From Synechococcus sp. PCC 7335 (GTDB lineage Bacteria; Cyanobacteriota; Cyanobacteriia; Phormidesmidales; Phormidesmidaceae), in the NCBI RefSeq assembly GCF_000155595.1, contig NZ_DS989904.1, positions 2,543,290 through 2,607,289 of the forward strand: DNA of 64,000 nt, written 5' to 3'. Each line of letters starts with the position of its first letter. The stretch's first letter is position 1. The notes under the pieces are model-generated. The model worked only from the letters and a program-made list of their open reading frames with translations. It ran no database searches and was not told where the DNA came from. The position numbers and the translations under genes are program-made. This document shows, one piece after another, positions 56,323 through 64,000 of this stretch.

Positions 56323-57435
56323 ATGTGGGATGTAGCCATTATCGGCGCAGGCTTGACAGGGCTAACCTGTGCGCGGCAGCTAAGAGCGGCTGGCCTAACA
56401 GTCTGCGTACTGGACAAATCACGAGGACTAGGCGGACGCATGGCGACGCGGCGAGTAGATGCCCAAGACTATGGGCGAGCCCACAGGCCAGTACGGGTGG
56501 ATCATGGATTGCGATATTGGCAACCTTCAGCAACAATACAAACTCTAACAGACGAGCTGATAGCAGCAGATGTGTTGCGAGGGTGGAACGTCAGTGCTTA
56601 TGAGCTGCATAAAGATGATGTGCTAGTGCCTATCGAAAGCCAACCGGTCTACGTGGTAAAAGCAGGAATGAGTGCAGTAGCCAAATATTTAGCGAATGGT
56701 CTAATCCCGGATGAAACCTTGCTGAGCAACCATCGTGCTATCGAACTTACGCCCGAGGGCAGTGGCTGGAGAATCACATGCGAAGAAGAAAGAGTCGTCT
56801 TAGCGCAGCGGTGTGCGATCGCGATTCCTGCTGCTCAGGCCGCTAATCTACTAGAAGCTCGCTCAGACGATACCAAAGAGAGTACTTCGCTATCTGATAG
56901 CTTGAATGAGCATGTCCTAGAGGCACTTAGAGCAGTCGAATACGACCCGTGCCTGACCGTTATCGCTGGTTATGGTGAGCAAGCTGAGATGGGTAAGCTT
57001 GACCCCAACGGCTGGATGGTCACTGATATTGCCGGCAGCTCAACCGACTGGACAGCGCTCGATAGCAGTAAAAGAGACAACCCTACAGAGACAGTCATCG
57101 TCATCCACAGCAAACCCGCCTTTGCAGAACGCTACATAGACACCAGCGATTTGCAGCCCGCTGCTTCCGTTTTACTACGCGCTAACGCCCGCAAATATTG
57201 CGCCTGGATAGCCCAACCTGAATGGTTTCAAATTCACCGATGGCGCTATTCCCAAGTTAGAAAAGCCTACCCAGAAACATTCGTAGCGCTTAGTCCGTCC
57301 TTAGTAGCTGGAGGTGATTGGTGTTCGTCGCCTGCGGCTGCTTCATCAGACGCTTCTAACTCACGCCACATCGAAGCCGCCTATCTATCGGGACTAGCCA
57401 TGGCCGCAGCGCTTCAGAAGAAAGGTCTCCTATAA
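56323..57435 (+). CDS. Renalase-like FAD-dependent oxidoreductase
   Basis: 370 residues from the ATG at 56323, directly at the dinucleotide motif: MWDVAIIGAGLTGLTCARQL then VCVLDKSRGLGGRMATRRVD, the typical DKSRGxGGRMATR form. Family features continue with HGLRYWQP, VLAQRCAIAIPAAQAANLL, and the C-terminal FAD block PSLVAGGDWCSSPAA and AAYLSGLAMAAAL. Bacterial relatives oxidise isomeric forms of NAD(P)H; substrate here unproven. Divergent from YaaW, followed by a Uma2 gene. Confidence 0.88.
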   Translation: MWDVAIIGAGLTGLTCARQLRAAGLTVCVLDKSRGLGGRMATRRVDAQDYGRAHRPVRVDHGLRYWQPSATIQTLTDELIAADVLRGWNVSAYELHKDDVLVPIESQPVYVVKAGMSAVAKYLANGLIPDETLLSNHRAIELTPEGSGWRITCEEERVVLAQRCAIAIPAAQAANLLEARSDDTKESTSLSDSLNEHVLEALRAVEYDPCLTVIAGYGEQAEMGKLDPNGWMVTDIAGSSTDWTALDSSKRDNPTETVIVIHSKPAFAERYIDTSDLQPAASVLLRANARKYCAWIAQPEWFQIHRWRYSQVRKAYPETFVALSPSLVAGGDWCSSPAAASSDASNSRHIEAAYLSGLAMAAALQKKGLL

Positions 57436-57511
57436 TTTAGACAGATGGTTTAGATAAAGATCAAAACATAAAAACGCCAAGCAAAACGTCCATCCGATAT
57501 ACCTCACTGCT

Positions 57512-58297
57512 ATGGCAGATGCCGCCGTTCAATTCACAGAGTTTCCCGAAGGGCCCTTACCCGATCACACACAGCTCCCTGAATCGGATGGAACGTTCGT
57601 GAAGAATTTTCAAGAGCATCTCCAAAGTATGCTGTTGACTAGTTCAATTCAGCCGTTGCTCGATCGGCGTCACCCGGATGGAAACTACGCTATCGGCCAA
57701 GACTGTGGCATCTACTGGCGACAAGCCGATCCACCTGAGAAGGGCGCAGAAGCACCCGGTTGGTTCTATGTACCCAATGTACCGCCGCTTTTAAATGGTC
57801 GGATTCGGCGCTCTTATGTGATGTGGCAAGAATATATCCCGCCGCTGATTGCGCTTGAGTTTGCTAGCGGCAGCGGCAGCGAAGAAAGAGATCGAACGCC
57901 CTTACTGAGAACAGAGGAGGACGAAGTTACTAAGCCGGGGAAATTCTGGGTATACGAGACGGTAATTCGCATCCCCTATTATGCTATCTACGAAATCAAA
58001 ACGGCCAAACTAAAGGTCTATCACCTAGCCGATATGACCTACCAAAAGCTAGAGCCGAATGCTCGTGGTCGATATGAGATTAGCCCTTTGGGCGTGGAGC
58101 TAGGCGTATGGAGAGGTAGATACATCCTGCCAGATGAACAGTCGTGGCTGCGCTGGTGGGATCAGCACGGTCAGTTGATGCCTTCTAGTGAGGAGCGAGC
58201 GGAACAGGAAAGCTTGCGAGCGGAACAGGAAAGCTTGCGAGCAGATAGACTGGCTCAAAAGTTGAGAGAATTAGGCGTGGATCCAGATACGCTCTAG
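57512..58297 (+). CDS. Uma2 family (DUF820) endonuclease-like protein
   Basis: 261 residues. Members belong to the PD-(D/E)xK nuclease superfamily and are abundant in cyanobacteria, with unclear role. Here IPPLIALEFASGSGSEERDR gives part of the active site (Glu), then a loop around KFWVYETVIRIPYYAIYEIK that resembles the usual KxxYxxxGIPEYW block. The central stretch is well preserved. The C-terminus contains a 21-base in-frame tandem duplication (58195-58236) giving AEQESLR twice. Function unknown; possibly a mobile or defensive element, without supporting context. Confidence 0.8.
   Translation: MADAAVQFTEFPEGPLPDHTQLPESDGTFVKNFQEHLQSMLLTSSIQPLLDRRHPDGNYAIGQDCGIYWRQADPPEKGAEAPGWFYVPNVPPLLNGRIRRSYVMWQEYIPPLIALEFASGSGSEERDRTPLLRTEEDEVTKPGKFWVYETVIRIPYYAIYEIKTAKLKVYHLADMTYQKLEPNARGRYEISPLGVELGVWRGRYILPDEQSWLRWWDQHGQLMPSSEERAEQESLRAEQESLRADRLAQKLRELGVDPDTL
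58195..58236 (+). repeat. 21-base in-frame duplication inside the Uma2 gene
   Basis: GCGAGCGGAACAGGAAAGCTT occurs at 58195-58215 and 58216-58236, and the next bases begin a third partial copy. The duplication keeps the frame and lengthens a predicted helix. Confidence 0.9.
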
Positions 58298-58418
58298 TAG
58301 ACTATCCAAGACAAAGCTTAAGCTTTTGAGCGTGGTTTACCAGAAACTGATTTACTAAAAGCTGTGCTTTTGCGTTTGAAATAGGTGGCACTGCCATTTT
58401 GCTAGCTTTCATACAAGC

Positions 58419-58450
58419 TGAACTTCATGCGAACTGAACTTCATGCGAAC
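58419..58450. repeat. 16-base tandem duplication containing a start codon
   Basis: TGAACTTCATGCGAAC is duplicated exactly at 58419-58434 and 58435-58450. The ATG at 58443 that starts the GH10-like gene is inside the second copy. Confidence 0.88.
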
Positions 58451-59804
58451 CAATAGACCGGTGTGGGTGCGATCGCTACTCTCCTTAATTAAACGCACAG
58501 GAATCTTCTGCGTAGCGGTGCTTGTAGTCTTTTTAACAGGCCCATTGGGATCGCTACTTGTGCCGTCTACTGGTGGCGAGCCGACCACTCTAGACCATTT
58601 AGTAGGATCTAAGTCCTCATCACTTGATTCAGAAGTGCGAGGAGTTTGGGTCACCAATGTGGCTAGTAGCGTTTTCTTCATGCCCTGGGGAATTGCTAGC
58701 ACTATCGAGCAGCTAGCAGATATGCGTTTCAATACGGTGTATCCAGTGGTATGGAATCGAGGCCAGACTATCTATCGCAGCGATCGCATGAAAGAGATTA
58801 CCCAGCGTGATATCTCTCCACTCGTGGGTCTAATGCATCCTAGAGAAGACCCGTTAGCAGAAATGATCAGGCGAGGTCATCAAAAAGGACTGCGAGTCAT
58901 TCCTTGGTTTGAATACGGCTTTATGGTGCCGTTACAGTCACGACTAGCCCAAGCGCATCCTGACTGGCTGACAGCCAGAGCAGATGGCAGCCAGCGACTC
59001 AGTGAAGATACTTTCGTAAATGGGCCAATTGAAGAAACACCAGAACTAGAAACTGCGTCAGAAAGCGCAATGGCTAGGTCAAAAAGACTGCATAGATTGC
59101 TAAAGAGCGGTGCGCCGAGCGAGCTAGGCTGGCTTAATCCGCTGCATCCAAATGTGCAGGCATTAATACTGGATCTCGTAGATGAGGTCACGACTTATTA
59201 CGACGTAGACGGTATTCAATTTGACGATCACTTTAGTTTTCCAATTGAGTTTGGCTATGACGCGTTTACCGTGGCGCTGTATGAAGCGGAGCACGAGGGC
59301 CAATTACCGCCTTTAGACCCTGCTGACAAAGATTGGATTCACTGGCGAGCTGAAAAGCTCAGCGGCTTTGTGAACACTTTGCAAAAACGGGTAAAAGAAA
59401 CTTGTTCGGACTGTGTGTTTTCGCTCTCGCCTAACCCAGCAAGCTATGCGTACCAGTATTATGCACAAGATTGGCAAACCTGGGCAGAGAAGGGCTGGCT
59501 AGATGAGCTAGTTGTACAGATCTATCGCAATGATCTAGATCAGTTTGCAGCGGAGCTAACCAAGGAGACGTTGCAGTCAATTCGCGATCGCATTCCGGTC
59601 AGCATTGGCATTCTTACGGGTACCTGGGGGAGCCCGATTGCTTTTGAGCAGATTAGCCAGCAAGTGATCAGCAGCCGAGATCATCACTTTTCGGGCGTGT
59701 CGTTTTTCTACTGGGATACGCTGTGGAGCTACTTCACACCAGAGCCACCCCAGCAGCGCCGCCAAAACTTTCGTGAGCTATTGCAAGAGGCAGACGCCGT
59801 ATGA
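58443..59804 (+). CDS. Glycoside-hydrolase-like (GHL10/DUF187) protein
   Basis: 453 residues. A basic N-terminus and one hydrophobic segment (~18-36, TGIFCVAVLVVFLTGPLG) suggest membrane anchoring or secretion. The TIM-barrel block VRGVWVTNVASSVFF, FNTVYPVVWNRGQTIYRS, LRVIPWFEYGFM, GWLNPLHPNVQALILDLVDE, VDGIQFDDHFSFP and FSGVSFFYWDTLW follows the glycosyl-hydrolase-like 10 family. The acidic residues in GIQFDDHF are expected catalytic residues. Likely acts on surface or cell-wall polysaccharide. Stop overlaps the next start by four bases (ATGA). Confidence 0.87.
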   Translation: MRTNRPVWVRSLLSLIKRTGIFCVAVLVVFLTGPLGSLLVPSTGGEPTTLDHLVGSKSSSLDSEVRGVWVTNVASSVFFMPWGIASTIEQLADMRFNTVYPVVWNRGQTIYRSDRMKEITQRDISPLVGLMHPREDPLAEMIRRGHQKGLRVIPWFEYGFMVPLQSRLAQAHPDWLTARADGSQRLSEDTFVNGPIEETPELETASESAMARSKRLHRLLKSGAPSELGWLNPLHPNVQALILDLVDEVTTYYDVDGIQFDDHFSFPIEFGYDAFTVALYEAEHEGQLPPLDPADKDWIHWRAEKLSGFVNTLQKRVKETCSDCVFSLSPNPASYAYQYYAQDWQTWAEKGWLDELVVQIYRNDLDQFAAELTKETLQSIRDRIPVSIGILTGTWGSPIAFEQISQQVISSRDHHFSGVSFFYWDTLWSYFTPEPPQQRRQNFRELLQEADAV

Positions 59805-60580
59805 CCTCTATGGGTAAGTGGGCGGTAGAAAAATGGTCGGCAGAGCGGCGATCGCTTGACAGGAGAGCGCTTAGACAAAGAGCAACACTTAAGGGCGATG
59901 AACTAACACTGTGGCTAAGCTGGACAGTATTAACCTGGCTTGCTTTTTTGAGTAGCTTGCTATTTGTAGAAGTGGGTGAACGGTTCGATCTTTCGATCGG
60001 TGAAGGGGTAGTTGGCGGTGGCCTAGTCGGACTGGCGCAGTGTTTGGTACTGCGGCCCTATATGCCTGGTGCCTATCGTTGGCTGATAGCGTGTTTAGTG
60101 AGTTGGGGCGCGCTCACGCTTTTTCAGGGGGGTGCGTTGGGATGGATGGCTCCAGCCACAATGAGTCTGCCACTGCGAGGTGAGTTTGGCCTTATGCAAG
60201 GTGCCTATGTGGGGCTGGGGCTAGGCGTAGGGCAGTGGCTAGCCATACGACGACAGGTAGCAGCGGCTTGGCGATGGGTGCCGATCAGTAGCGTCATTTG
60301 GGCAGTGGCGATCGCGATGGGCTGGGTAGTTGGGGGCGAATTAAGAGCAAGCAGCAACTTATTTATCGGCGAAGTGATTGGGTTAGCGGTGGCCTGGGGG
60401 GTAATCGCTGCGCTTTCTGGGATAGGAATAGTTGTGTTGCTGAGATGGAATCCTGCTAAAAAGACACTCGAAAAGGCGTCCATAAAGACACTAGGGATTG
60501 AAAAAGGAAAAAGTTACAAAGCCAGCCGAGCATTCGCATCAGCAACCGCGAAGGCATCCGGATCAAAATTGCCGTATTGA
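59801..60580 (+). CDS. Hypothetical multi-pass membrane protein
   Basis: 259 residues. Six predicted hydrophobic segments from about residue 35 (WLSWTVLTWLAFLSSLLFVE) to 215 (GVIAALSGIGIVVLLRW). Glycine/alanine-rich segments such as GEGVVGGGLVGLAQCLVLRP and GAYVGLGLGVGQWLAIRRQV repeat the pattern GxGxxxGxxQxLxxR, hinting at an internal duplication. Basic ends. Start overlaps the GH10-like stop by four bases, so coupling is likely. The last 67 bases are antisense to the next gene. No family known. Confidence 0.68.
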   Translation: MTSMGKWAVEKWSAERRSLDRRALRQRATLKGDELTLWLSWTVLTWLAFLSSLLFVEVGERFDLSIGEGVVGGGLVGLAQCLVLRPYMPGAYRWLIACLVSWGALTLFQGGALGWMAPATMSLPLRGEFGLMQGAYVGLGLGVGQWLAIRRQVAAAWRWVPISSVIWAVAIAMGWVVGGELRASSNLFIGEVIGLAVAWGVIAALSGIGIVVLLRWNPAKKTLEKASIKTLGIEKGKSYKASRAFASATAKASGSKLPY

Positions 60581-61065
60581 TCAATCAGGTTCAAATAGTC
60601 TGGATCGTCAATATCTTCTAATCTAGCTAAAAGTTCGTCGTAGCCCCAGACACCGCCTGAACCTTCTGGTGGACAGGCTGACTTGCCATCGATACAGATA
60701 GGGAAGGAAGATACTTTTTGCGGTGCCGCCTCTAGCGTTTCTACCTCCGTTTCTAGCTCTATTCGATGTAGCCAGCCACTGCGTGGATCGTAGTTGTAGT
60801 ACAGCATCTGACCAAGCGCTTCACTGGTAGCGAATACTTCCATTAGATACTCTGCTGAATCGAGCTTGTTTTCTTGGCCTAGCCCTAGGCGAAACTGATA
60901 GGGATGTAGGTTCTCCCACCCCATCGCCTGCTGAACAATTCTGTGTAGCTCGGCTAGCGTTGTTTTTGAAGCAACAATCACGCGCCGCCAAATTTCTGGC
61001 TCACTATCGGTCAAGGTAATTTTGAGCTGATAGGGCGGTGTCTGACTCACCGTTGCTTCTGCCAT
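60514..61065 (-). CDS. Plasmid pRiA4b ORF-3 family protein
   Basis: 183 residues from the ATG at 61065. Domain blocks YQLKITLTDSEPEIWRRVIV, TTLAELHRIVQQAMGWENLH, YQFRLGLGQ, YNYDPRSGWLHRIELE, SACPPEGSGGVWGYDELLA are typical of the pRiA4b ORF-3 (IS1096 TnpR-like) family. The name reflects its occurrence on plasmids and in some transposons, but most members are stand-alone chromosomal proteins of unknown function. No transposase is adjacent. The start is two bases from the LCP gene stop, so they are likely translated from one transcript. Confidence 0.85.
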   Translation of the reverse strand: MAEATVSQTPPYQLKITLTDSEPEIWRRVIVASKTTLAELHRIVQQAMGWENLHPYQFRLGLGQENKLDSAEYLMEVFATSEALGQMLYYNYDPRSGWLHRIELETEVETLEAAPQKVSSFPICIDGKSACPPEGSGGVWGYDELLARLEDIDDPDYLNLIDQYGNFDPDAFAVADANARLAL

Positions 61066-61066
61066 T

Positions 61067-62464
61067 CTAGAGCGTCCCACCATGTTCGCTTAGCCAGTCT
61101 TCACCTAGCTGAATTGTGATATCGGACTCTAGGTCGCCCGTACTTTCTACCCAAACTTCACCCACACCTAAAAACTGCTGAATCTCTCGCGCGCTAGCGA
61201 CATCGCCGCGCTGGGCGAGGATTTTGGTTTTGCTGAGCGGCTGGCGCAGTGAGCGTGAGATCGCCACGTTCATATAGCCAGTATCGTACAGGTTATTGGC
61301 TAGCGACTGCACTGCCACATCGTCATAGGTACTATCTTGAATGGCGATTCGTAAATAAGACGGATCGATCCGCTCTGAAACGGCAAAGGCGTTAGAAAGG
61401 CCAAAGTACTGCTCGGCTAAAGCATCAATCTCTGAGTAGTTTGGAATCCAATAGCTAAGGTCGTAGTCGTCGTAGCTGCTGAAGCTACCAGGAAGCATTA
61501 GCATCTGGACGTTAGAGCGATCGGTTTGGGCTCCATAGCCAACTAGAGCGGCTAGCTCTTCGACGGAAAGGTTGGTGTCTACGTTGGATTGGATGACGGA
61601 GAGAATTTTGGGCAACCGCGCAATCGTTGTGGGGTTTAGGGCTTGTTGGGCGAGCGCTCGCATGAATATTTGCTGTCTTTGTACCCGGCCAATATCGCCG
61701 TTGTTGTCATAGCGAAACCGCAGGAACTGCAATGCCTGGTTCCCGTTGAGTCGCTGCTGGCCTGCCTTCAGATTGATATATAGATGCTGAGCGTCATCTT
61801 GATATTTCATATCCTTAGGAACATTGACCACTACGCCACCGATAGCATCAATCAGTTTTTCAACGCCTTGCACATTAATTCGCACATAGCGATCAATGCT
61901 GACGCCACCGAGCAGTTCGCTAACAGACTGGGCACTGAGCGCTGGCCCCCCCTGAAGATTCGCCTCATTAATTTTGGTTACCACACCGCCCACATTAGTA
62001 CGAGTATCGCGTGGGACCGACAGCACCGATACGCTCTCATTGCTAGGATCAAATCGCAAGAGCAGCATCGTATCCGATAGACCCTCTAGAGAATTGACTA
62101 AAGCATCATAGCCATCTTCATAGATAGCGTCATAGTCGTTGAGATCAGAGCTAGTGACTTTGGTCCCTAGCAGCAATATATTGACTGGGCGGCTCAGGCG
62201 CGGCAGTCGCAACTTGTTTCCCCCTGCGATGGGACCTTCGCTAGTGAAGATCGCTGCTTCCTCGGGTGAAAGGGCGCTTTGCTGTAGAGGTGTGGTTTCA
62301 AGAGAGATTGCTAGCAGCGCGCCCGCCACCATAGACAGACTCGTTACCCCCCCGAGTAGGATACTAACGCCCAGCCAATGGGGCAATCGAAATGGCTTTT
62401 TGGGCTTTTTGGGTTGGTGTGGGTCCGAGTGGTTTGACGATTTCTTCTTGGGCACAAAGTTCAT
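61067..62464 (-). CDS. LytR-CpsA-Psr (LCP) family protein
   Basis: 465 residues from the ATG at 62464; a GTG at 62485 is an alternative. A basic cytosolic N-terminus (HQPKKPKKPFRLPHW) and a membrane helix (LGVSILLGGVTSLSMVAGAL) precede the extracytoplasmic LCP domain: SDTMLLLRFDPSNESVSVLS, VPRDTRTNVGG, KINEANLQGG, VEKLIDAIGGVVVNVPKDM, RFRYDNNGDIGRVQRQQIFM. A C-terminal LytR_C-type domain follows (~380-460). LCP enzymes attach polysaccharides from undecaprenyl phosphate carriers to peptidoglycan. Followed directly by the pRiA4b-type gene. Confidence 0.92.
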   Translation of the reverse strand: MNFVPKKKSSNHSDPHQPKKPKKPFRLPHWLGVSILLGGVTSLSMVAGALLAISLETTPLQQSALSPEEAAIFTSEGPIAGGNKLRLPRLSRPVNILLLGTKVTSSDLNDYDAIYEDGYDALVNSLEGLSDTMLLLRFDPSNESVSVLSVPRDTRTNVGGVVTKINEANLQGGPALSAQSVSELLGGVSIDRYVRINVQGVEKLIDAIGGVVVNVPKDMKYQDDAQHLYINLKAGQQRLNGNQALQFLRFRYDNNGDIGRVQRQQIFMRALAQQALNPTTIARLPKILSVIQSNVDTNLSVEELAALVGYGAQTDRSNVQMLMLPGSFSSYDDYDLSYWIPNYSEIDALAEQYFGLSNAFAVSERIDPSYLRIAIQDSTYDDVAVQSLANNLYDTGYMNVAISRSLRQPLSKTKILAQRGDVASAREIQQFLGVGEVWVESTGDLESDITIQLGEDWLSEHGGTL

Positions 62465-62638
62465 AGGCGACAAGATGACCCTCACTTAAGAGATGTTTGG
62501 CGTGATTGGGGGCAATGGCTTTGGCATGGTGAGAAAGGGTAGGCAGCTCCACTAGAGGCGGCTGCACTAGGCATAGAGTAGCCGAAATCTGACAATCTAT
62601 GGAGTTTAGAGGAATTTGGACTCTAAAATATGAGAATG

Positions 62639-63070
62639 CTAAGGGAGTCGGCGACTAAGCTGACTGATCCCAGGAAGCCGAAGCGATTGATCTTTAGCGA
62701 CACGAATCATCAAAGCGAGGCTGAGTAGAAAATAGCTGGAGCCGACAAAGCTACTCATCAGCAGTAGGCGAAGGTGGTTGGTTTGACTGGTCTGACTATG
62801 AGCGCCGATACCAAGACAGGCGATCGCGCCAACACAGCCTAGCCCAAGTATCACCGATAGCCGACTGACCGACTTAACCGATGCCGCTGCAAACGCTTTT
62901 TCGGTCGCTTTTTCGGTTGCCCCCTCTAGTTCTTCAACAGCTAAAGTTGATTTTCCGTAAAGCGACCAGAGTGAGAGCACTACACCAAAAATAGGTATTA
63001 AATGAAGGTACAGCCGTAGCTTTTGAAGCTGTGATCTTTGAGGAGGGAGCATAAGGCGCATTGAAAACAA
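62639..63070 (-). CDS. Hypothetical membrane protein
   Basis: 143 residues. The opening RSQLQKLRLYLHLIPIFGVV and LSLWSLYGK give one hydrophobic segment, then a basic turn and SVSRLSVILGLGCVGAIACL, and a third, LLLMSSFVGSSYFLLSLALM. The form RxxLxKLRLYLHLIPxxG...VSRLSVxLxLxW appears to be widespread in cyanobacteria but I know no function. A loop contains ATEKATEKAF from a 12-base in-frame near-duplication around 62896-62920. Next to the LCP gene on the same strand, 174 bases apart. Confidence 0.68.
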   Translation of the reverse strand: MFSMRLMLPPQRSQLQKLRLYLHLIPIFGVVLSLWSLYGKSTLAVEELEGATEKATEKAFAAASVKSVSRLSVILGLGCVGAIACLGIGAHSQTSQTNHLRLLLMSSFVGSSYFLLSLALMIRVAKDQSLRLPGISQLSRRLP

Positions 63071-63377
63071 CGGCGATCCTTCTTCTCATGATGACATCGA
63101 CATATCAAGGACTATCGTCATGACAGTGGATAGGCTTATGAAGCCCAAAACGCAGGAGAAGTGATAGAGCTACTAAGAAGTAAAGCCAAATGCTAAGCAA
63201 TCTGCTGAATATATCCAGCAGATTGCTATAGCGAGTTGATTGTAGTGTGCTGCTAGCAATCGCAATTTGGCTAGGCTATAGTCGTCTTTTTTACTTTTTG
63301 ATTACGTCCTTTCTTCCAAGTTTTTACCCGTTGCGCAACCCTACTGAGAATGCCGAAAGATCTTAATTGATGTAGTG
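63071..63377. other. Intergenic region with hairpin
   Basis: About 300 bases between minus-strand genes, holding the hairpin at 63196-63227 and otherwise AT-rich sequence. No gene recognised. Confidence 0.45.
63196..63227 (-). terminator. Hairpin, probable terminator of the repeat-protein gene
   Basis: AGCAATCTGCTG (63196-63207) and CAGCAGATTGCT (63216-63227) are perfect 12-base inverted copies with an eight-base loop. On the minus strand it lies 150 bases past the stop of the gene at 63378 and is followed by TTAGCATTTGGCTTTACTT, a moderately U-rich tail. Confidence 0.5.
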
Positions 63378-64000
63378 TTAGAAGCCATCGCCATTAAGAT
63401 CTTGACTAAAGGCTGATTCGAATTGAGCAATGCCCTGGCTGCCATAGCCTGTGGCACTGATGAACCTTCCTTGACCGTCTAAGTTCCAAACACCAAACCG
63501 ACCATCGTTCCTTCTCCAAGCGACCTGATAGCCGCCACCGGTCCGCGCTTCAGCACCGATTGCTTGCCAGCCGTTAAATGCACCAATCTGGTTGCCTTGG
63601 AGAATAACATCCAAAGGGTTTAGATCGGCTGCTTGCAATTGGTAGGCGCCGTTGCTAGCAATTACTAGGGATAGATTGCCATTATCTTCGATGACCCTAG
63701 CAGCAGGCGCCAGCAAGTCATCCCCGTCAAAGTCTTGTCCAAAGGCTGATTCGAATCGAGTAATGCCCTGGCTGTCATAGCCTCTGGCGCTAATGAACCT
63801 TCCTCGACCGTCTAAGTTCCAAATACCAAACCGACCATTGTCCCTTCTCCAGGCGACCTGATAACCGCCACCGGTCTGGGCTTCTGCGCCGATGGCCTGC
63901 CAACCGTTAAATGCACCAATTTGTCCACCTTGAAGGATGACATCCAAAGGGTTTAGATCTGCTGCCTGCAATTGGTAGGCGCCTCTGTTAGTAACTACTA
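63378..64000 (-). CDS. Tryptophan-rich repeat protein, partial (5' end beyond window)
   Basis: At least 207 codons, open to the right edge; the apparent start within the window is just a TTG codon. The visible part contains two copies of a 111-residue (333-base) repeat. Each reads YQLQAADLNPLDVILQ then IGAFNGWQAIGAEA, GGGYQVAWRR, GRFGIWNLDGRGRFISA, GYDSQGITRFESAFGQD. This follows the GWQAI...QV.W......GVW....W..I pattern of cyanobacterial tryptophan-rich repeat domains found in large secreted calcium-binding proteins. The C-terminus QDLNGDGF is calcium-site-like. Surface or secreted role likely. Confidence 0.78.
   Translation of the reverse strand, partial: VVTNRGAYQLQAADLNPLDVILQGGQIGAFNGWQAIGAEAQTGGGYQVAWRRDNGRFGIWNLDGRGRFISARGYDSQGITRFESAFGQDFDGDDLLAPAARVIEDNGNLSLVIASNGAYQLQAADLNPLDVILQGNQIGAFNGWQAIGAEARTGGGYQVAWRRNDGRFGVWNLDGQGRFISATGYGSQGIAQFESAFSQDLNGDGF

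Noticed and set aside
60514..61065. pRiA4b ORF-3/TnpR-like gene as a sign of an insertion sequence
   Set aside because: No transposase or terminal inverted repeats were seen around it, and most relatives are stand-alone chromosomal genes. Listed as an ordinary gene.

Overview
The window is chromosomal DNA of a cyanobacterium. Evidence includes cytochrome b6f genes petB and petD, NDH-1 subunits ndhD and ndhF, the chloroplast-type conserved genes ycf20, ycf23 and ycf37, a photosystem II S4-domain protein, the beta-carotene ketolase crtO, CtpA-type protease and many HIP1-like GCGATCGC octamers scattered through the genes. Gene order is loose, with few long operons, as in larger-genome Leptolyngbya/Phormidesmis/Synechococcus-type strains; I cannot name the species. 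No CRISPR array, complete insertion sequence or prophage was seen.

Layout. 1-2545: partial FIST sensor gene, then crtO. 2546-5110: a decayed zone with a truncated acyl-CoA dehydrogenase, relics of nucleotide-sugar genes (an rfbB-like dehydratase with frameshifts and a possible epimerase tail) and an intact DUF4383 membrane protein. 5110-10537: an acidic low-complexity protein, an OmpR-type response regulator, the System II cytochrome c maturation pair ccs1-ccdA, and ftsW. 10738-14624: ndhF and ndhD closed by a strong terminator. 15007-17501: PSII S4 protein and a CrtI-type carotenoid desaturase. 17793-22030: nth, rseP, serS, nfu, and an exported peroxiredoxin. 22087-30011: ABC-2 permease, msrA, two small conserved proteins, thrC, a site-2 protease relative, a degenerate beta-lactamase-fold protein and an HD phosphohydrolase. 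30090-33214: ctpA divergent from petB-petD, which end in a terminator. 33597-39265: anti-sigma type kinase, zinc-ribbon membrane protein, ycf20, KDPG aldolase, ycf37, solute-binding protein, rpmI-rplT. 39427-48283: ycf23, pyrE, a tRNA with CAU anticodon, CNNM/CorC protein, Gfo/Idh/MocA dehydrogenase, VOC protein, response regulator with a GAF-like domain, menG. 48363-53933: DUF445 protein and the phosphate operon pstS-C-A-B preceded by a recognisable Pho box. 54056-64000: DCC protein, a DUF3143/J-domain/YaaW cluster, renalase-like oxidoreductase, Uma2 protein, GH10-like hydrolase, an LCP-family wall enzyme, and a repeat protein running off the right end.

How the genes fit together. Much of the window serves the photosynthetic membrane: electron transfer (petBD, ndhDF), cytochrome c assembly (ccs1, ccdA), PSI assembly (ycf37), D1 maturation (ctpA), phylloquinone methylation (menG) and carotenoids (crtO, crtI). 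The rest is housekeeping, envelope work (ftsW, LCP, GH10-like) and high-affinity phosphate uptake.

The most unusual points are the CrtI-type desaturase in a lineage that normally uses CrtP/CrtQ, the decayed sugar-nucleotide locus, a cobalamin-riboswitch-like leader fragment, operator-like palindromes, and a striking number of two-copy short tandem duplications (11-21 bp) in intergenic DNA and even within genes. No clearly new multi-gene system could be demonstrated.
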